Positions 8,428 through 16,672 of a stretch of DNA of 64,000 nt are shown in pieces. Where the stretch lies: NCBI RefSeq assembly GCF_028622875.1, contig NZ_CP117709.1, positions 7,257,001-7,321,000 on the forward strand. The letters are read 5' to 3'. The stretch's first letter is position 1. Every line of letters starts with the position of its first letter. The notes below the pieces were generated by a model. That model was not told the DNA's origin and made no database searches. It saw only the letters and a program-made list of their open reading frames with translations. The stretch comes from Streptomyces sp. MMBL 11-1 (lineage in GTDB: Bacteria > Actinomycetota > Actinomycetes > Streptomycetales > Streptomycetaceae). The position numbers and the translations under genes were made by a program.

Positions 8428-9696
8428 TCAGACCCCGAAGGCCGCCGGATAACGGATCACGCCCGCCGGAACAGGGACGGAATCGTCCAGCACCAGGGCC
8501 ATCATCGCCTCGTCCGGCACCTCGAAACCTGGCCGGATCCCGTAGCGCGATGCCGGCACGAAACCGAAGCGCGGGTAGTACTCGGGATGACCGAGCACCA
8601 GCACCAGCGCCTCGCCGCGCACCCGGGCGGCATCGAGCGCCGCCCGCACCACGGCCTGCCCCGCACCCTGCCGCTGGTACGCCGGAGAGGTGGCCACCGG
8701 GGCCAGTGCGAGCGCCGGGGCGTCGCCGACCAGGCAGCGGGTCAGCAACGCGTACGCCGCGGGGGAACCGTCCGGGGCCTCGGCGATGTGCCCGAGTCCG
8801 GGCAGCCAGGCCCCGGTGTCGGCCCGCAGGGCGTCCACGAGGTCGGCCTCGCCCCGGGTCGGGAACGCGGCCGTGTTGACCGCGTGCACGGCCGCACGGT
8901 CCGCCGGTGTCTCCGGACGGGTGGTCCACCGGCGATCGGCCGGGCGCAGCAGGTACGCGGCGTAGCCGTACTCCGCGCCGTGCTCCCGTCGTACCGCCAG
9001 CTCCTCACGGGTGGCGGCGAGAGCCCACTCCATACCGGGAGCGCCCGGGTCGGCGCCGGCGACCCGTTCGGCGAGCGGCGCGTAGTACGCGTCCCAGTCG
9101 CTCTCGGGCTGGACCAGCACGGTGTCGACCGTGCAGCCGCCGGCGACGGCGGCCGCCGTGGTCTCCGACAGGGTGCGCAGGGGGCCGTTGCGGTCCCAGA
9201 AGTCGCGCGCCCCGGCGGACGGCGCGTCCGTGGTCCAGACGCACTCGGAGATCATCATCGAGCCGCCCGGGGCCAGCAGCCGCTGCCAGTCGCGGACGGC
9301 GGTGTCGAACCCGACGCAGTACGCCGAACCCTCGGCCCAGATCAGGTCGAAGGACCCTTCGGGGAACGCGGGGCCGGTGAGATCGCCCATGTCGGCCCGG
9401 ACCGTACGGATCCGGTCACCGAGGCCGCGGGCCCCGGCCGCCTCGCCCAGCTCGTCCAGGAACGGCTGGTGCAGGTCGACCGCGGTCACCTCGGCGCCCG
9501 CCTCGGCGGCGAGCAGCAGAGCGGCCCGGCCCGGCCCGCAGCCCAGGTCGAGGACGCGCGGACGGTCGGGCAGGGGACCGGCGAGAGCCAGCAGCCGACG
9601 CGTGGTCGCGTCGGAGCCGGGGCTCTGCCGGGGAAGACGGTGGTGCAGGGTGAAGAACGCCTCGGTGCGCGAGGCGTTGTCAGTGTGGTCGGTCAA
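8428..9696 (-). CDS. Class I SAM methyltransferase fused to GNAT N-acetyltransferase
   Basis: A 422-aa two-domain protein. Residues ~45-165 form a Rossmann methyltransferase (motif I VLDLGCGPGRAALLLA, acidic motif II VTAVDL, motif IV FDLIWAEGSAY). Residues ~255-420 form a GNAT acetyltransferase (RPETPADRAAVHAVNTAAF; acetyl-CoA loop YQRQGAGQAVVRAAL; GHPEYYPRFGFVPA, as in YhbS-like GNATs). Substrates are unknown. The start is TTG at 9696, with AAGGG 8 nt upstream; no ATG or GTG gives as good a family N-terminus. A ~220-nt untranslated region with two hairpins and a small upstream reading frame precedes it. Confidence 0.85.
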   Translation of the reverse strand: MTDHTDNASRTEAFFTLHHRLPRQSPGSDATTRRLLALAGPLPDRPRVLDLGCGPGRAALLLAAEAGAEVTAVDLHQPFLDELGEAAGARGLGDRIRTVRADMGDLTGPAFPEGSFDLIWAEGSAYCVGFDTAVRDWQRLLAPGGSMMISECVWTTDAPSAGARDFWDRNGPLRTLSETTAAAVAGGCTVDTVLVQPESDWDAYYAPLAERVAGADPGAPGMEWALAATREELAVRREHGAEYGYAAYLLRPADRRWTTRPETPADRAAVHAVNTAAFPTRGEADLVDALRADTGAWLPGLGHIAEAPDGSPAAYALLTRCLVGDAPALALAPVATSPAYQRQGAGQAVVRAALDAARVRGEALVLVLGHPEYYPRFGFVPASRYGIRPGFEVPDEAMMALVLDDSVPVPAGVIRYPAAFGV

Positions 9697-9749
9697 CGTG
9701 GGAACCCTTGAGTGTGAGGGCTCCGACCCGATCCGAGAGGAAATTGGAC

Positions 9750-9818
9750 CTAGCCGGAAACCCGGGAGATGAGGAAGGACCGATTGCCGCGCCGGGAAGG
9801 CGTCGTCGCGACCGTCAT
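9750..9818 (-). CDS. Possible 22-residue leader peptide upstream of the methyltransferase-acetyltransferase gene
   Basis: An ATG at 9818 with an excellent ribosome-binding site (GAGAGGAG, 9 nt away) opens a frame of 22 sense codons ending in TAG at 9750. It encodes MTVATTPSRRGNRSFLISRV plus two residues. It follows two RNA hairpins and ends 53 nt before the TTG of the main gene. The weak TTG start, the strong upstream site and the hairpins together suggest a regulatory upstream ORF. No runs of one amino acid identify a sensed metabolite. This is inference only. Confidence 0.4.
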   Translation of the reverse strand: MTVATTPSRRGNRSFLISRVSG

Positions 9819-9840
9819 CAACCTCAGCTCCTCTCGAAAG

Positions 9841-9905
9841 GGGTCCCGGTGTCACCGGGGTCCGCTCCACCGCGAGACTCGAACGTCTCAGCGAAGCCAC
9901 CCTAG
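9841..9905 (-). promoter_or_regulatory. Structured 5' leader RNA candidate
   Basis: Reading the minus strand, a T-arm-like hairpin (GAGAC-loop-GTCTC) is followed by a GC-rich stem centred on CCCGGTGTCACCGGG. The ribosome-binding site of the 22-codon frame comes next. I do not recognise a known riboswitch class here (checked by eye against cobalamin, SAM-IV and T-box consensus features). Confidence 0.4.
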
Positions 9906-9935
9906 CACCAGCTCGGCCCGCACCCGGAGGGCGCC

Positions 9936-10877
9936 TCAGTGGCAGAGCCGCGCCTCGTGCTCCGCGTGACCGCTCGGCTCCAGCTGGAAGGTGCAGTGCT
10001 CCACGTCGAAGTGGTCCCCGAGGCAGCCCTGCAGCTCGTGCAGCACCTTCTCGTGGCCTATCGAGTCCAGCATCTCCTGGCGCACCACCACATGGGCGGA
10101 GAGCACCGGCATCCCCGAGGTGATCGTCCAGGCGTGCAGATCGTGGACGTCCAGGACCCCGGGCAGCTCCGTGATGTGGGCCCGTACCTCCGCCATGTCC
10201 ACACCCTTGGGCGCCGCCTCCAGCAGCACGTTCAGGGTCTCCCGCAGCAGCTTCACGGTCCGCGGAACGATCATCAGACCGATCACCAGGGAGGCGATCG
10301 GGTCGGCGGCCTGCCAGCCGGTCGCCATGATGACGCCCGCCGAGACGATCACGGCGAGCGAGCCCAGGGTGTCGGCCAGCACCTCCAGATACGCGCCCCG
10401 CACATTCAGGCTCTCCTTCTGCCCACGCATCAGCAGGGAGAGGGAGACGACATTGGCCACCAGACCGACGACGGCGAACATGATGGCCAGGCCGCCCTTC
10501 GTCTCGGCCGGGGTGATGAACCGCTCGACCGCCTCGAAGACCAGATAGCCGCCGACCCCGAGCAGCAGCAGACAGTTCGCGAGCGCCGCCAGGATCTCCG
10601 CGCGGGCGAAACCGAAGGTGCGGTTCGGCCCGGCCGGGCGGTTGGCGAAGTGGATGGCGAGCAGCGCCATCCCGAGCCCCAGGGCGTCGGTGGCCATGTG
10701 GGCGGCGTCCGCGATCAGGGCCAGTGAGTCGGAGAGCACCCCTCCCACGATCTCCATGATCATCACGCTCAGCGTGATCCCCAGGGCCACCCGGAGCCTG
10801 CCCCGGTACGCGGCGGCCGCCGTGCCGGTCGGGGGTGGCCCGCCGTGTGTATGCCCGTGATCGTGGCCAGCCCCCAT
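9936..10877 (-). CDS. Cation diffusion facilitator (CDF) family metal exporter
   Basis: A 313-aa inner-membrane CDF transporter, probably Zn2+/H+ (or Co2+) antiport. It has a His-rich N-terminus (HDHGHTHGG) and about six transmembrane helices. The metal site in TM2 (DSLALIADAAHMATD) is paired with HxxxD/DxxxD-like residues in TM5 (EVLADTLGSLAVI). A cytoplasmic C-terminal domain (about residues 215-313) carries DVHDLHAWTI and ends HAEHEARLCH. Start ATG 10877 with GGAGG 8 nt upstream. A G-tract element lies in its promoter region. Confidence 0.92.
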   Translation of the reverse strand: MGAGHDHGHTHGGPPPTGTAAAAYRGRLRVALGITLSVMIMEIVGGVLSDSLALIADAAHMATDALGLGMALLAIHFANRPAGPNRTFGFARAEILAALANCLLLLGVGGYLVFEAVERFITPAETKGGLAIMFAVVGLVANVVSLSLLMRGQKESLNVRGAYLEVLADTLGSLAVIVSAGVIMATGWQAADPIASLVIGLMIVPRTVKLLRETLNVLLEAAPKGVDMAEVRAHITELPGVLDVHDLHAWTITSGMPVLSAHVVVRQEMLDSIGHEKVLHELQGCLGDHFDVEHCTFQLEPSGHAEHEARLCH

Positions 10878-10939
10878 GCGAAACGCCTCCAGGTCCGTGC
10901 GACGGCGCCGGTGCGAAACCGCCCGACGTCGCCAGTGAA

Positions 10940-10957
10940 CTACGGGTGGGGGGTATG
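10940..10957. promoter_or_regulatory. G-tract element upstream of the CDF exporter
   Basis: CTACGGGTGGGGGGTATG lies 62 bp upstream of the CDF start. Its flanking TAC/GTA and central G-run recall operators of CsoR/RcnR-type metal sensors. No such regulator gene is adjacent, so this is tentative. Confidence 0.25.
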
Positions 10958-10992
10958 AGGCAACACGGCACTGAACACCGTTGTCATCTCCT

Positions 10993-11021
10993 CTGACCTG
11001 CGGAAACGTTCCGCAGGTCAG
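10993..11021 (-). terminator. Hairpin terminator downstream of galE
   Basis: CTGACCTGCGGAA (10993-11005) pairs perfectly with 11009-11021 across a 3-nt loop. It lies 37 bp beyond the minus-strand stop at 11058. A 13-bp perfect stem in this position fits a streptomycete terminator that insulates galE from the CDF gene. Confidence 0.7.
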
Positions 11022-11057
11022 GGTGTCGGCACGATCACCGGGGCCGCCCGCGACCGA

Positions 11058-12035
11058 TCATGAACGGGCCTCGGGGTGGCGCAGGCACCAGCCCTCCCAG
11101 GCCGACTCCACCATCTCGCGCACGCTCCGCCGCGCGGTCCAGCCCAGCTCCTCGGTGATCCGCGCGGCCGACGCCACCGCCCTCGGCGCGTCACCGGCCC
11201 GGCGCGGCTCGACCACCGGCTTCAGGCTGTGGCCCGTCACCTCGCCGATCACCTCGGCCAGCTCCCGTACGGAGACGCCCTCGCCCCGGCCGACGTTCAG
11301 CGTCAGGTCGCCGGCGCCCGTCTCGTCCAGCCGCCGCGCGACGGCGAGATGGGCCTCCGCCAGATCGGCGACGTGGATGTAGTCACGGACGCAGGTGCCG
11401 TCCGGCGTCGGGTAGTCGTCACCGAAGATCCGCGGGGCCTCGCCGCGCGTCAGCCGCTCGAACATCATCGGGACGATGTTGAAGACCCCGGTGTCCGCGA
11501 GCTCCGGCGCGGCAGCGCCCGCCACGTTGAAGTACCGCAGGCAGGCGGTCGAGAGCCCGTGGGCCTTCCCGGTCGCCCGCACCAGCCACTCGCCGGTGAG
11601 CTTGGTCTCGCCGTACGGGTTGATGGGCAGGCAGGGCGTCTCCTCCGTGATGAGGTCCACGTCCGGTACGCCGTAGACGGCCGCCGAGGAGGAGAAGAGG
11701 AAGCGCCGCACACCCGCGGCGACCACGGCCTCCAGCAGCACGCCCAGTCCGGCGACGTTCTCCCGGTAGTACAGCAGCGGCTTCTCCACCGACTCGCCGA
11801 CCTGCTTCTTCGCCGCGAGATGCACCACCCCGCTCACCGCGTGACCGGCCAGGACCCGGTCCAGCAGGGCGCGGTCGGAGGCCGAGCCCTCCACCACCGT
11901 GACGGCGTCCGGCAGCCGGTCCACGATCCCGCTGGAGCGGTCGTCCAGCACCACGACCCGCTCGCCCGCCGCCACCATGGCCCGCGCCATGTGTGCCCCG
12001 ATGTATCCCGCCCCGCCTGTGATCAGCCATGTCAT
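11058..12035 (-). CDS. galE: UDP-glucose 4-epimerase
   Basis: A 325-aa extended short-chain dehydrogenase. It has the NAD-binding GGAGYIGAHMARAM at the N-terminus, the catalytic Ser/Tyr/Lys set (FSSSAAVYG; INPYGETKL, i.e. YxxxK) and the GalE-typical DYIHVADLAEAHL and LNVGRGEGVSVREL. It interconverts UDP-glucose and UDP-galactose. It is divergent from the glycoconjugate operon across 264 bp and may feed the glycosyltransferase encoded there; that link is inferred. Confidence 0.93.
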   Translation of the reverse strand: MTWLITGGAGYIGAHMARAMVAAGERVVVLDDRSSGIVDRLPDAVTVVEGSASDRALLDRVLAGHAVSGVVHLAAKKQVGESVEKPLLYYRENVAGLGVLLEAVVAAGVRRFLFSSSAAVYGVPDVDLITEETPCLPINPYGETKLTGEWLVRATGKAHGLSTACLRYFNVAGAAAPELADTGVFNIVPMMFERLTRGEAPRIFGDDYPTPDGTCVRDYIHVADLAEAHLAVARRLDETGAGDLTLNVGRGEGVSVRELAEVIGEVTGHSLKPVVEPRRAGDAPRAVASAARITEELGWTARRSVREMVESAWEGWCLRHPEARS

Positions 12036-12299
12036 GACCGTCAGCCTAAGGGCCCGCCGTCCTGACCATGCCGGGCTCGTCCGTCCACCGGCGTCGGGCG
12101 GCGGTTTGTGGGCCGGGCCCCGGATCGATGATGATGATCGCCAACGCCGCCCAGGCGTGCGGGTCCACCCGTACAGCACGCGAACGGGCGGTGAACTCGG
12201 CCTTCCGTTCATCCGATAGCCTCAGCCGACACGCCGCCGGCCCGCCTCGTGGCCGTGCCACCGTGTGTCGTCCACGTCAGTGCCAAGGAGTGAGTTCGT

Positions 12300-14132
12300 C
12301 TGTCGACCGCCATTCTCACCGGTACGCCGGTACCCGGGTCGTCGCTCGCGGACGATCTGCGGTCCCTGGGCTTCGACGTGCGGACCGCCGCCGACGCCGC
12401 TGACGCCGCAACGCTCCTCGCCGCCGTCCCGGCCGGCCGCCGGGTCGCCCTCGTCGACCCGCGTTTCGTGGGCCACGTCCACGCGCTGCGGCTCGCGCTG
12501 ACCGACCCGCGCTTCCCCGCCGCCACCGTCCCCGGCGCGCTCACCGCCCAGCCCGAGGCGCGCGGCGCCCTGCTCCAGGCCCTGCACCGCACCGCCGCCG
12601 CGGTCGGCGCGGGCGCCCCGGTCGTCGAACCGGACGCCGACCCCGCGCCCGAGGACCGCACCGTCCCCGGCCGGATCGCCGTCGCGCTGGAGGCCGAGGG
12701 CACCGCCGTGCAGCGCCCCGCTCTCGGCTCGCTCGTCGCGGCCGTCCCCACGGACCCGGAGCAGCGGGCCGCCGCCGAGGCGGGCCTCGCCGCGGTCGAC
12801 GACGAGGCGGTACGGCTGCGCAACGCGGTCAAGGCCCACGACGGCTTCTTCACCACGTACTGCGTCAGCCCCTACTCCCGCTACATCGCCCGTTGGTGCG
12901 CCCGCCGCAACCTCACCCCGAACCAGGTCACCACCGCCTCGCTGATCACCGCGCTCATCGCGGCCGGCGGCGCGGCCACCGGAACCCGGGGCGGCTACGT
13001 GGCCGCCGGGATCCTGCTCCTGGTCTCCTTCGTCCTGGACTGCACCGACGGGCAGCTCGCCCGCTACTCGCTGCGGTACTCCACGATGGGCGCCTGGCTG
13101 GACGCCACCTTCGACCGGGCCAAGGAGTACGCGTACTACGCCGGGCTCGCCATCGGCGCCGTACGCGGCGGCGACGACGTGTGGGTCCTCGCGCTCGGCG
13201 CGATGGTCCTCCAGGCCTGTCGCCACGTCGTGGACTTCTCGTTCAACGAGGCCAACCACGACGCGGTCGCCAACACCAGCCCCACCGCCGCCCTCTCCGA
13301 CAAGCTCGACAGCGTCGGCTGGACGGTCTGGGTGCGGCGGATGATCGTGCTGCCGATCGGTGAGCGCTGGGCCATGATCGCCGTGCTCACCGCGCTCACC
13401 ACCCCGCGCGTCGTCTTCTACGCGCTGCTCATCGGCTGCTCCCTGGCCGCCTGCTACACCACGGCCGGCCGTCTGCTGCGCTCGCTGACCCGCAGGGCCG
13501 GCCGCACCGACCGCGCCGCGCGGGCCCTCGCGGACCTCGCCGACTCCGGCCCCCTCGCCCGGGCCGTCGCCGCCGTCGTCCCCGGACTCCGGGGCGCGTT
13601 CACGGCCCCGGCCGTCGCTCTGCTCGGGACGCTGATCATGATCGGCGGCGCCCTTCTCCTCCCGTACGGCAGCCGGCTCACCGTCGCCGCGGCGGCGGCG
13701 TACGTGCTCCTCTCCGGCCTCGCCGTCGCCCGCCCGCTCAAGGGTGCGCTGGACTGGCTGGTGCCGCCGTTCTTCCGGGTCGCGGAGTACGTCACGGTCC
13801 TGGTGCTGGCGGCCCGCAGCGACGTCCCGCACGCCGTTCCGGCGGCCTTCGGGCTCGTCTCGGCCGTCGCCTACCATCACTACGACACGGTGTACCGCAT
13901 CCGCGGAGGCACCGGCGCGCCGCCCCAGTGGCTGGTGCGGACGATCGGTGGACACGAGGGCCGGACCGCGCTGGTGGTCGTCCTCGCCGCCGTACTCACC
14001 CACACCTCAGGTTTCACCACGGCCCTGACCGCGCTCGCGGTCGCCGTGGCTCTGGTGGTGCTCGTGGAGTCCATCCGCTTCTGGGTGTCCTCCTCGGCCC
14101 CCGCCGTACACGACGAAGGAGAACTCGCATGA
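12300..14132 (+). CDS. CDP-alcohol phosphatidyltransferase family protein with N- and C-terminal extensions (DUF5941 type)
   Basis: A 610-aa integral membrane protein. The N-terminal ~170 residues look like a degenerate alpha/beta domain. A CDP-alcohol phosphotransferase core follows with an intact D247CTDG...AR...G264AWLD268ATFD272 motif preceded by NLTPNQVT. A multi-helix C-terminal half runs to residue 610. It should transfer a phosphoalcohol from a CDP-activated donor at the membrane. Start: an in-frame TGA at 12291 leaves only CTG at 12300 as an early start, with AAGGAG 9 nt upstream. The core and leading linker resemble archaeal/Thermotoga di-myo-inositol-phosphate-phosphate synthases. 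It overlaps the next gene by ATGA. Confidence 0.85.
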   Translation: MSTAILTGTPVPGSSLADDLRSLGFDVRTAADAADAATLLAAVPAGRRVALVDPRFVGHVHALRLALTDPRFPAATVPGALTAQPEARGALLQALHRTAAAVGAGAPVVEPDADPAPEDRTVPGRIAVALEAEGTAVQRPALGSLVAAVPTDPEQRAAAEAGLAAVDDEAVRLRNAVKAHDGFFTTYCVSPYSRYIARWCARRNLTPNQVTTASLITALIAAGGAATGTRGGYVAAGILLLVSFVLDCTDGQLARYSLRYSTMGAWLDATFDRAKEYAYYAGLAIGAVRGGDDVWVLALGAMVLQACRHVVDFSFNEANHDAVANTSPTAALSDKLDSVGWTVWVRRMIVLPIGERWAMIAVLTALTTPRVVFYALLIGCSLAACYTTAGRLLRSLTRRAGRTDRAARALADLADSGPLARAVAAVVPGLRGAFTAPAVALLGTLIMIGGALLLPYGSRLTVAAAAAYVLLSGLAVARPLKGALDWLVPPFFRVAEYVTVLVLAARSDVPHAVPAAFGLVSAVAYHHYDTVYRIRGGTGAPPQWLVRTIGGHEGRTALVVVLAAVLTHTSGFTTALTALAVAVALVVLVESIRFWVSSSAPAVHDEGELA

Positions 14133-14866
14133 TCGGCCTCGTACTGGCAGCCGGTGCAGGACGACGTCTGCGCCCCTACACGGACACGCTTCCCAAGGCG
14201 CTCGTCCCTGTCGACGGCGACAAGACGGTCCTCGACCTCACGCTCGCCAACTTCGCCGAGGTCGGACTCACCGAGGTCGCGATCGTCGTCGGCTACCGCA
14301 AGGAGGCCGTCTACGCCCGCAAGGCCGAGCTGGAAGCGACCTACGGCGTCACCCTCACGCTGATCGACAACGACAAGGCCGAGGAGTGGAACAACGCCTA
14401 CTCCCTCTGGTGCGCCCGTGACGTCATCAAGCGCGGCGTGATCCTCGCCAACGGCGACACCGTGCACCCGGTCTCGGTCGAGAAGACCCTCCTGGACGCC
14501 CGCGGGAAGGGCCAGAAGATCATCCTCGCGCTGGACACCGAGAAGGTCCTCGCCGACGAGGAGATGAAGGTCATCACGGAGGAGGGCAAGGGCGTCCAGC
14601 GCATCACGAAGCTGATGGACCCGGCCACCGCGACCGGCGAGTACATCGGCGTCACCCTCATCGAGGCCGAGGCCGCCGAGGAGCTGGCGGACGCGCTGAA
14701 GACCACCTTCGAGCGCGACCCCGACCTCTACTACGAGGACGGCTACCAGGAGCTCGTGAACCGTGGCTTCACCGTCGACGTGGCCCCCATCGGCACGGTG
14801 ACCTGGGTCGAGATCGACAACCACGACGACCTCAAGAAGGGCCGTGAGATCGCGTGCCAGTACTGA
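14129..14866 (+). CDS. Sugar-phosphate/phosphoalcohol nucleotidyltransferase (NTP transferase fold)
   Basis: A 245-aa nucleotidyltransferase with the signature GLVLAAGAGRRLRPYT...PKALVPV at the N-terminus and an acidic metal site (LANGDTVH). It ends VTWVEIDNHDDLKKGREIACQY, like LicC/phosphocholine- and inositol-phosphate cytidylyltransferases. With CDP-alcohol transferases on both sides it most plausibly makes a CDP-alcohol (CDP-glycerol, CDP-inositol or similar). The alcohol is not determinable by reading. ATGA overlap with the upstream gene, and 13-bp overlap with the next. Confidence 0.88.
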   Translation: MIGLVLAAGAGRRLRPYTDTLPKALVPVDGDKTVLDLTLANFAEVGLTEVAIVVGYRKEAVYARKAELEATYGVTLTLIDNDKAEEWNNAYSLWCARDVIKRGVILANGDTVHPVSVEKTLLDARGKGQKIILALDTEKVLADEEMKVITEEGKGVQRITKLMDPATATGEYIGVTLIEAEAAEELADALKTTFERDPDLYYEDGYQELVNRGFTVDVAPIGTVTWVEIDNHDDLKKGREIACQY

Positions 14867-15915
14867 CCCGGCTCATTCCGTCCCCGGTCGTCGTCGACAT
14901 CCGGCGCGGCGCCATGGACGATCTGGCGGGTCTCCTGGCCGATCAGCGGATCTCCTCCTCGGGCAAGCTCGCCATCGCGATCAGCGACGGCTCCGGGCGC
15001 GCCCTGCGGGAGAGGCTCGCCCCGGTCCTGCCCGGTGCCGACTGGTATCCGGTGTCCGACGGCACGATCGACTCCGCCGTGAAGCTCGCCGACGGCATCA
15101 AGGGCAACCGGTACGACGCCGTCGTCGGCCTCGGCGGCGGCAAGATCATCGACGTGGCGAAGTACGCCGCGGCGCGGGTCGGGCTGCCCATGGTCGCCGT
15201 CGCGACGAACCTCTCGCACGACGGCCTGTGCTCGCCGGTCGCCACCCTGGACAACGACAACGGGCGCGGCTCCTACGGGGTCCCCACCCCGATCGCCGTG
15301 GTCATCGACCTCGACGTGATCCGTGAGGCGCCCGCCCGTTACGTCCGTTCCGGCATCGGCGACGCGATCTCGAACATCTCCTGCGTCGCCGACTGGGAGC
15401 TGGCCCACGAGGTCAACGGCGAGGAGATCGACGGCCTGGCGGCCGCGATGGCCCGCCAGGCGGGCGAGGCCGTGCTGCGTCACCCCGGCGGGGTCGGCGA
15501 CGACGCCTTCCTGAAGGTGCTCGCCGAAGGGCTCGTGCTGACGGGTATCTCCATGTCGGTCGCGGGCGACTCCCGCCCGGCCTCCGGGGCCTGCCACGAG
15601 ATCAACCACGCCTTCGACCTGCTCTACCCCCAGCGCGCGGCCAGCCACGGCGAGCAGGTCGGCCTCGGCGCGTGCTTCGCCATGCATCTGCGCGGTGCCC
15701 GGCAGGAGTCCCTCCTGATGGCATCGATACTGCGCCGCCACGGTCTGCCGGTCCTGCCGGAGGAGATCGGGTTCAGCGTCGACGAATTCGTCAAGGCCGT
15801 CGACTACGCGCCGCAGACGCGTCCGGGACGCTTCACCGTCCTGGAGCACCTCAACCTGTCCACCGACCAGATCAGGGACGCGTACGCCGACTATGCGACG
15901 ACCATCAGTAGCTGA
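14854..15915 (+). CDS. Iron/zinc-containing alcohol dehydrogenase, sn-glycerol-1-phosphate dehydrogenase (AraM/EgsA)-like
   Basis: A 353-aa family-III dehydrogenase. It has an NAD(P)-binding GLGGGKIIDVAKYAA and the family's metal ligands: D123 in NLSHDGLCSP, H248 in ACHEINHAFD and H265 in ASHGEQVGLG. In family terms these fit AraM-type glycerol-1-phosphate dehydrogenase, which reduces dihydroxyacetone phosphate to sn-glycerol-1-phosphate, the stereochemistry of archaeal lipids. An inositol or other sugar-phosphate dehydrogenase is the main alternative. Its position between a nucleotidyltransferase and a CDP-alcohol transferase supports supply of a phosphoalcohol. Confidence 0.85.
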   Translation: MPVLTRLIPSPVVVDIRRGAMDDLAGLLADQRISSSGKLAIAISDGSGRALRERLAPVLPGADWYPVSDGTIDSAVKLADGIKGNRYDAVVGLGGGKIIDVAKYAAARVGLPMVAVATNLSHDGLCSPVATLDNDNGRGSYGVPTPIAVVIDLDVIREAPARYVRSGIGDAISNISCVADWELAHEVNGEEIDGLAAAMARQAGEAVLRHPGGVGDDAFLKVLAEGLVLTGISMSVAGDSRPASGACHEINHAFDLLYPQRAASHGEQVGLGACFAMHLRGARQESLLMASILRRHGLPVLPEEIGFSVDEFVKAVDYAPQTRPGRFTVLEHLNLSTDQIRDAYADYATTISS

Positions 15916-16672
15916 ACTCCGTCCGGTCGTGCACCCCCCGGGGGTGAAGGACCGGCGCAGCGGCGAGCACTGGGCCGGGCGCATGTACATGCGCGAGGTC
16001 TCGCTGCGCGTGGACCGCTACCTGGTCAACACCCGGGTCACCCCGAACCAGGTCACGTACGTGATGACGCTGGCGGGGGCCCTGGCCGCCCCGGCGCTGC
16101 TGGTGCCGGGCGTGTGGGGCGCCGTGCTCGGTGTGGTGATGGTCCAGCTCTACCTGCTGTTCGACTGTGTGGACGGTGAGCTGGCCCGCTGGAAGAAGCA
16201 GTACTCGCTCAGCGGGGTCTACCTGGACCGGGTCGCCGCCTATCTGTGCGACGCGGCGGTGCTCGTCGGCCTAGGCCTTCGCGCTGCCGACATCTGGGGC
16301 GAGGGCCGGATCGACTGGCTCTGGGCCTTCCTCGGAACCCTCGCCGCCCTCGGCGCGATCCTCATCAAGGCCGAGACGGACCTGGTCGGCGTCGCCCGCC
16401 ACCAGGGCGGGATGCCACCGGTGAAGGAGTCGGCGTCCGAGCCGCGCTCCTCCGGCATGGCGCTGGCCCGCCGGGCCGCGGGGGCGCTCAAGTTCCACCG
16501 GCTGATCCTCGGCATCGAGGCCTCGCTGGTGATCCTCCTGGTGGCCGTGATCGACGCGGTCGGGGGCGACCTCTTCTACACCCGCCTGACCGTTGCGGTG
16601 ATGGCCGGCATCGCGCTGCTGCAGACCCTGCTGCACCTGGTGTCCGTCCTGGCGTCCAGCAGGCTGAAGTGA
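15893..16672 (+). CDS. CDP-alcohol phosphatidyltransferase family protein with altered active site
   Basis: A 259-aa membrane protein, with the core preceded by RVTPNQVTYVMTLAGAL. The motif reads D91CVDG...AR99...G108VYLD112RVAA116...D120. The first three aspartates are present, but the fourth (expected at residue 116, the proposed catalytic base in this family) is Ala; the next Asp is at 120. It may be inactive alone, pair with the larger homologue upstream, or use D120. It overlaps the dehydrogenase gene by 23 bp. A later GTG start near 15944 would also keep the domain. Confidence 0.85.
   Translation: MRRPSVAELRPVVHPPGVKDRRSGEHWAGRMYMREVSLRVDRYLVNTRVTPNQVTYVMTLAGALAAPALLVPGVWGAVLGVVMVQLYLLFDCVDGELARWKKQYSLSGVYLDRVAAYLCDAAVLVGLGLRAADIWGEGRIDWLWAFLGTLAALGAILIKAETDLVGVARHQGGMPPVKESASEPRSSGMALARRAAGALKFHRLILGIEASLVILLVAVIDAVGGDLFYTRLTVAVMAGIALLQTLLHLVSVLASSRLK

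Noticed and set aside
9841..9905. Degenerate tRNA in the methyltransferase leader (GTTCGAGTC-like loop)
   Set aside because: Only a T-arm-like hairpin is present; no acceptor, D or anticodon stems can be drawn around it.
12222..14003. Nearly 600-codon minus-strand frame opposite the CDP-alcohol transferase gene
   Set aside because: Composition is dominated by Gly/Arg/Asp/Val as expected for an antisense shadow; no motifs; the plus strand has strong family motifs and coupling.
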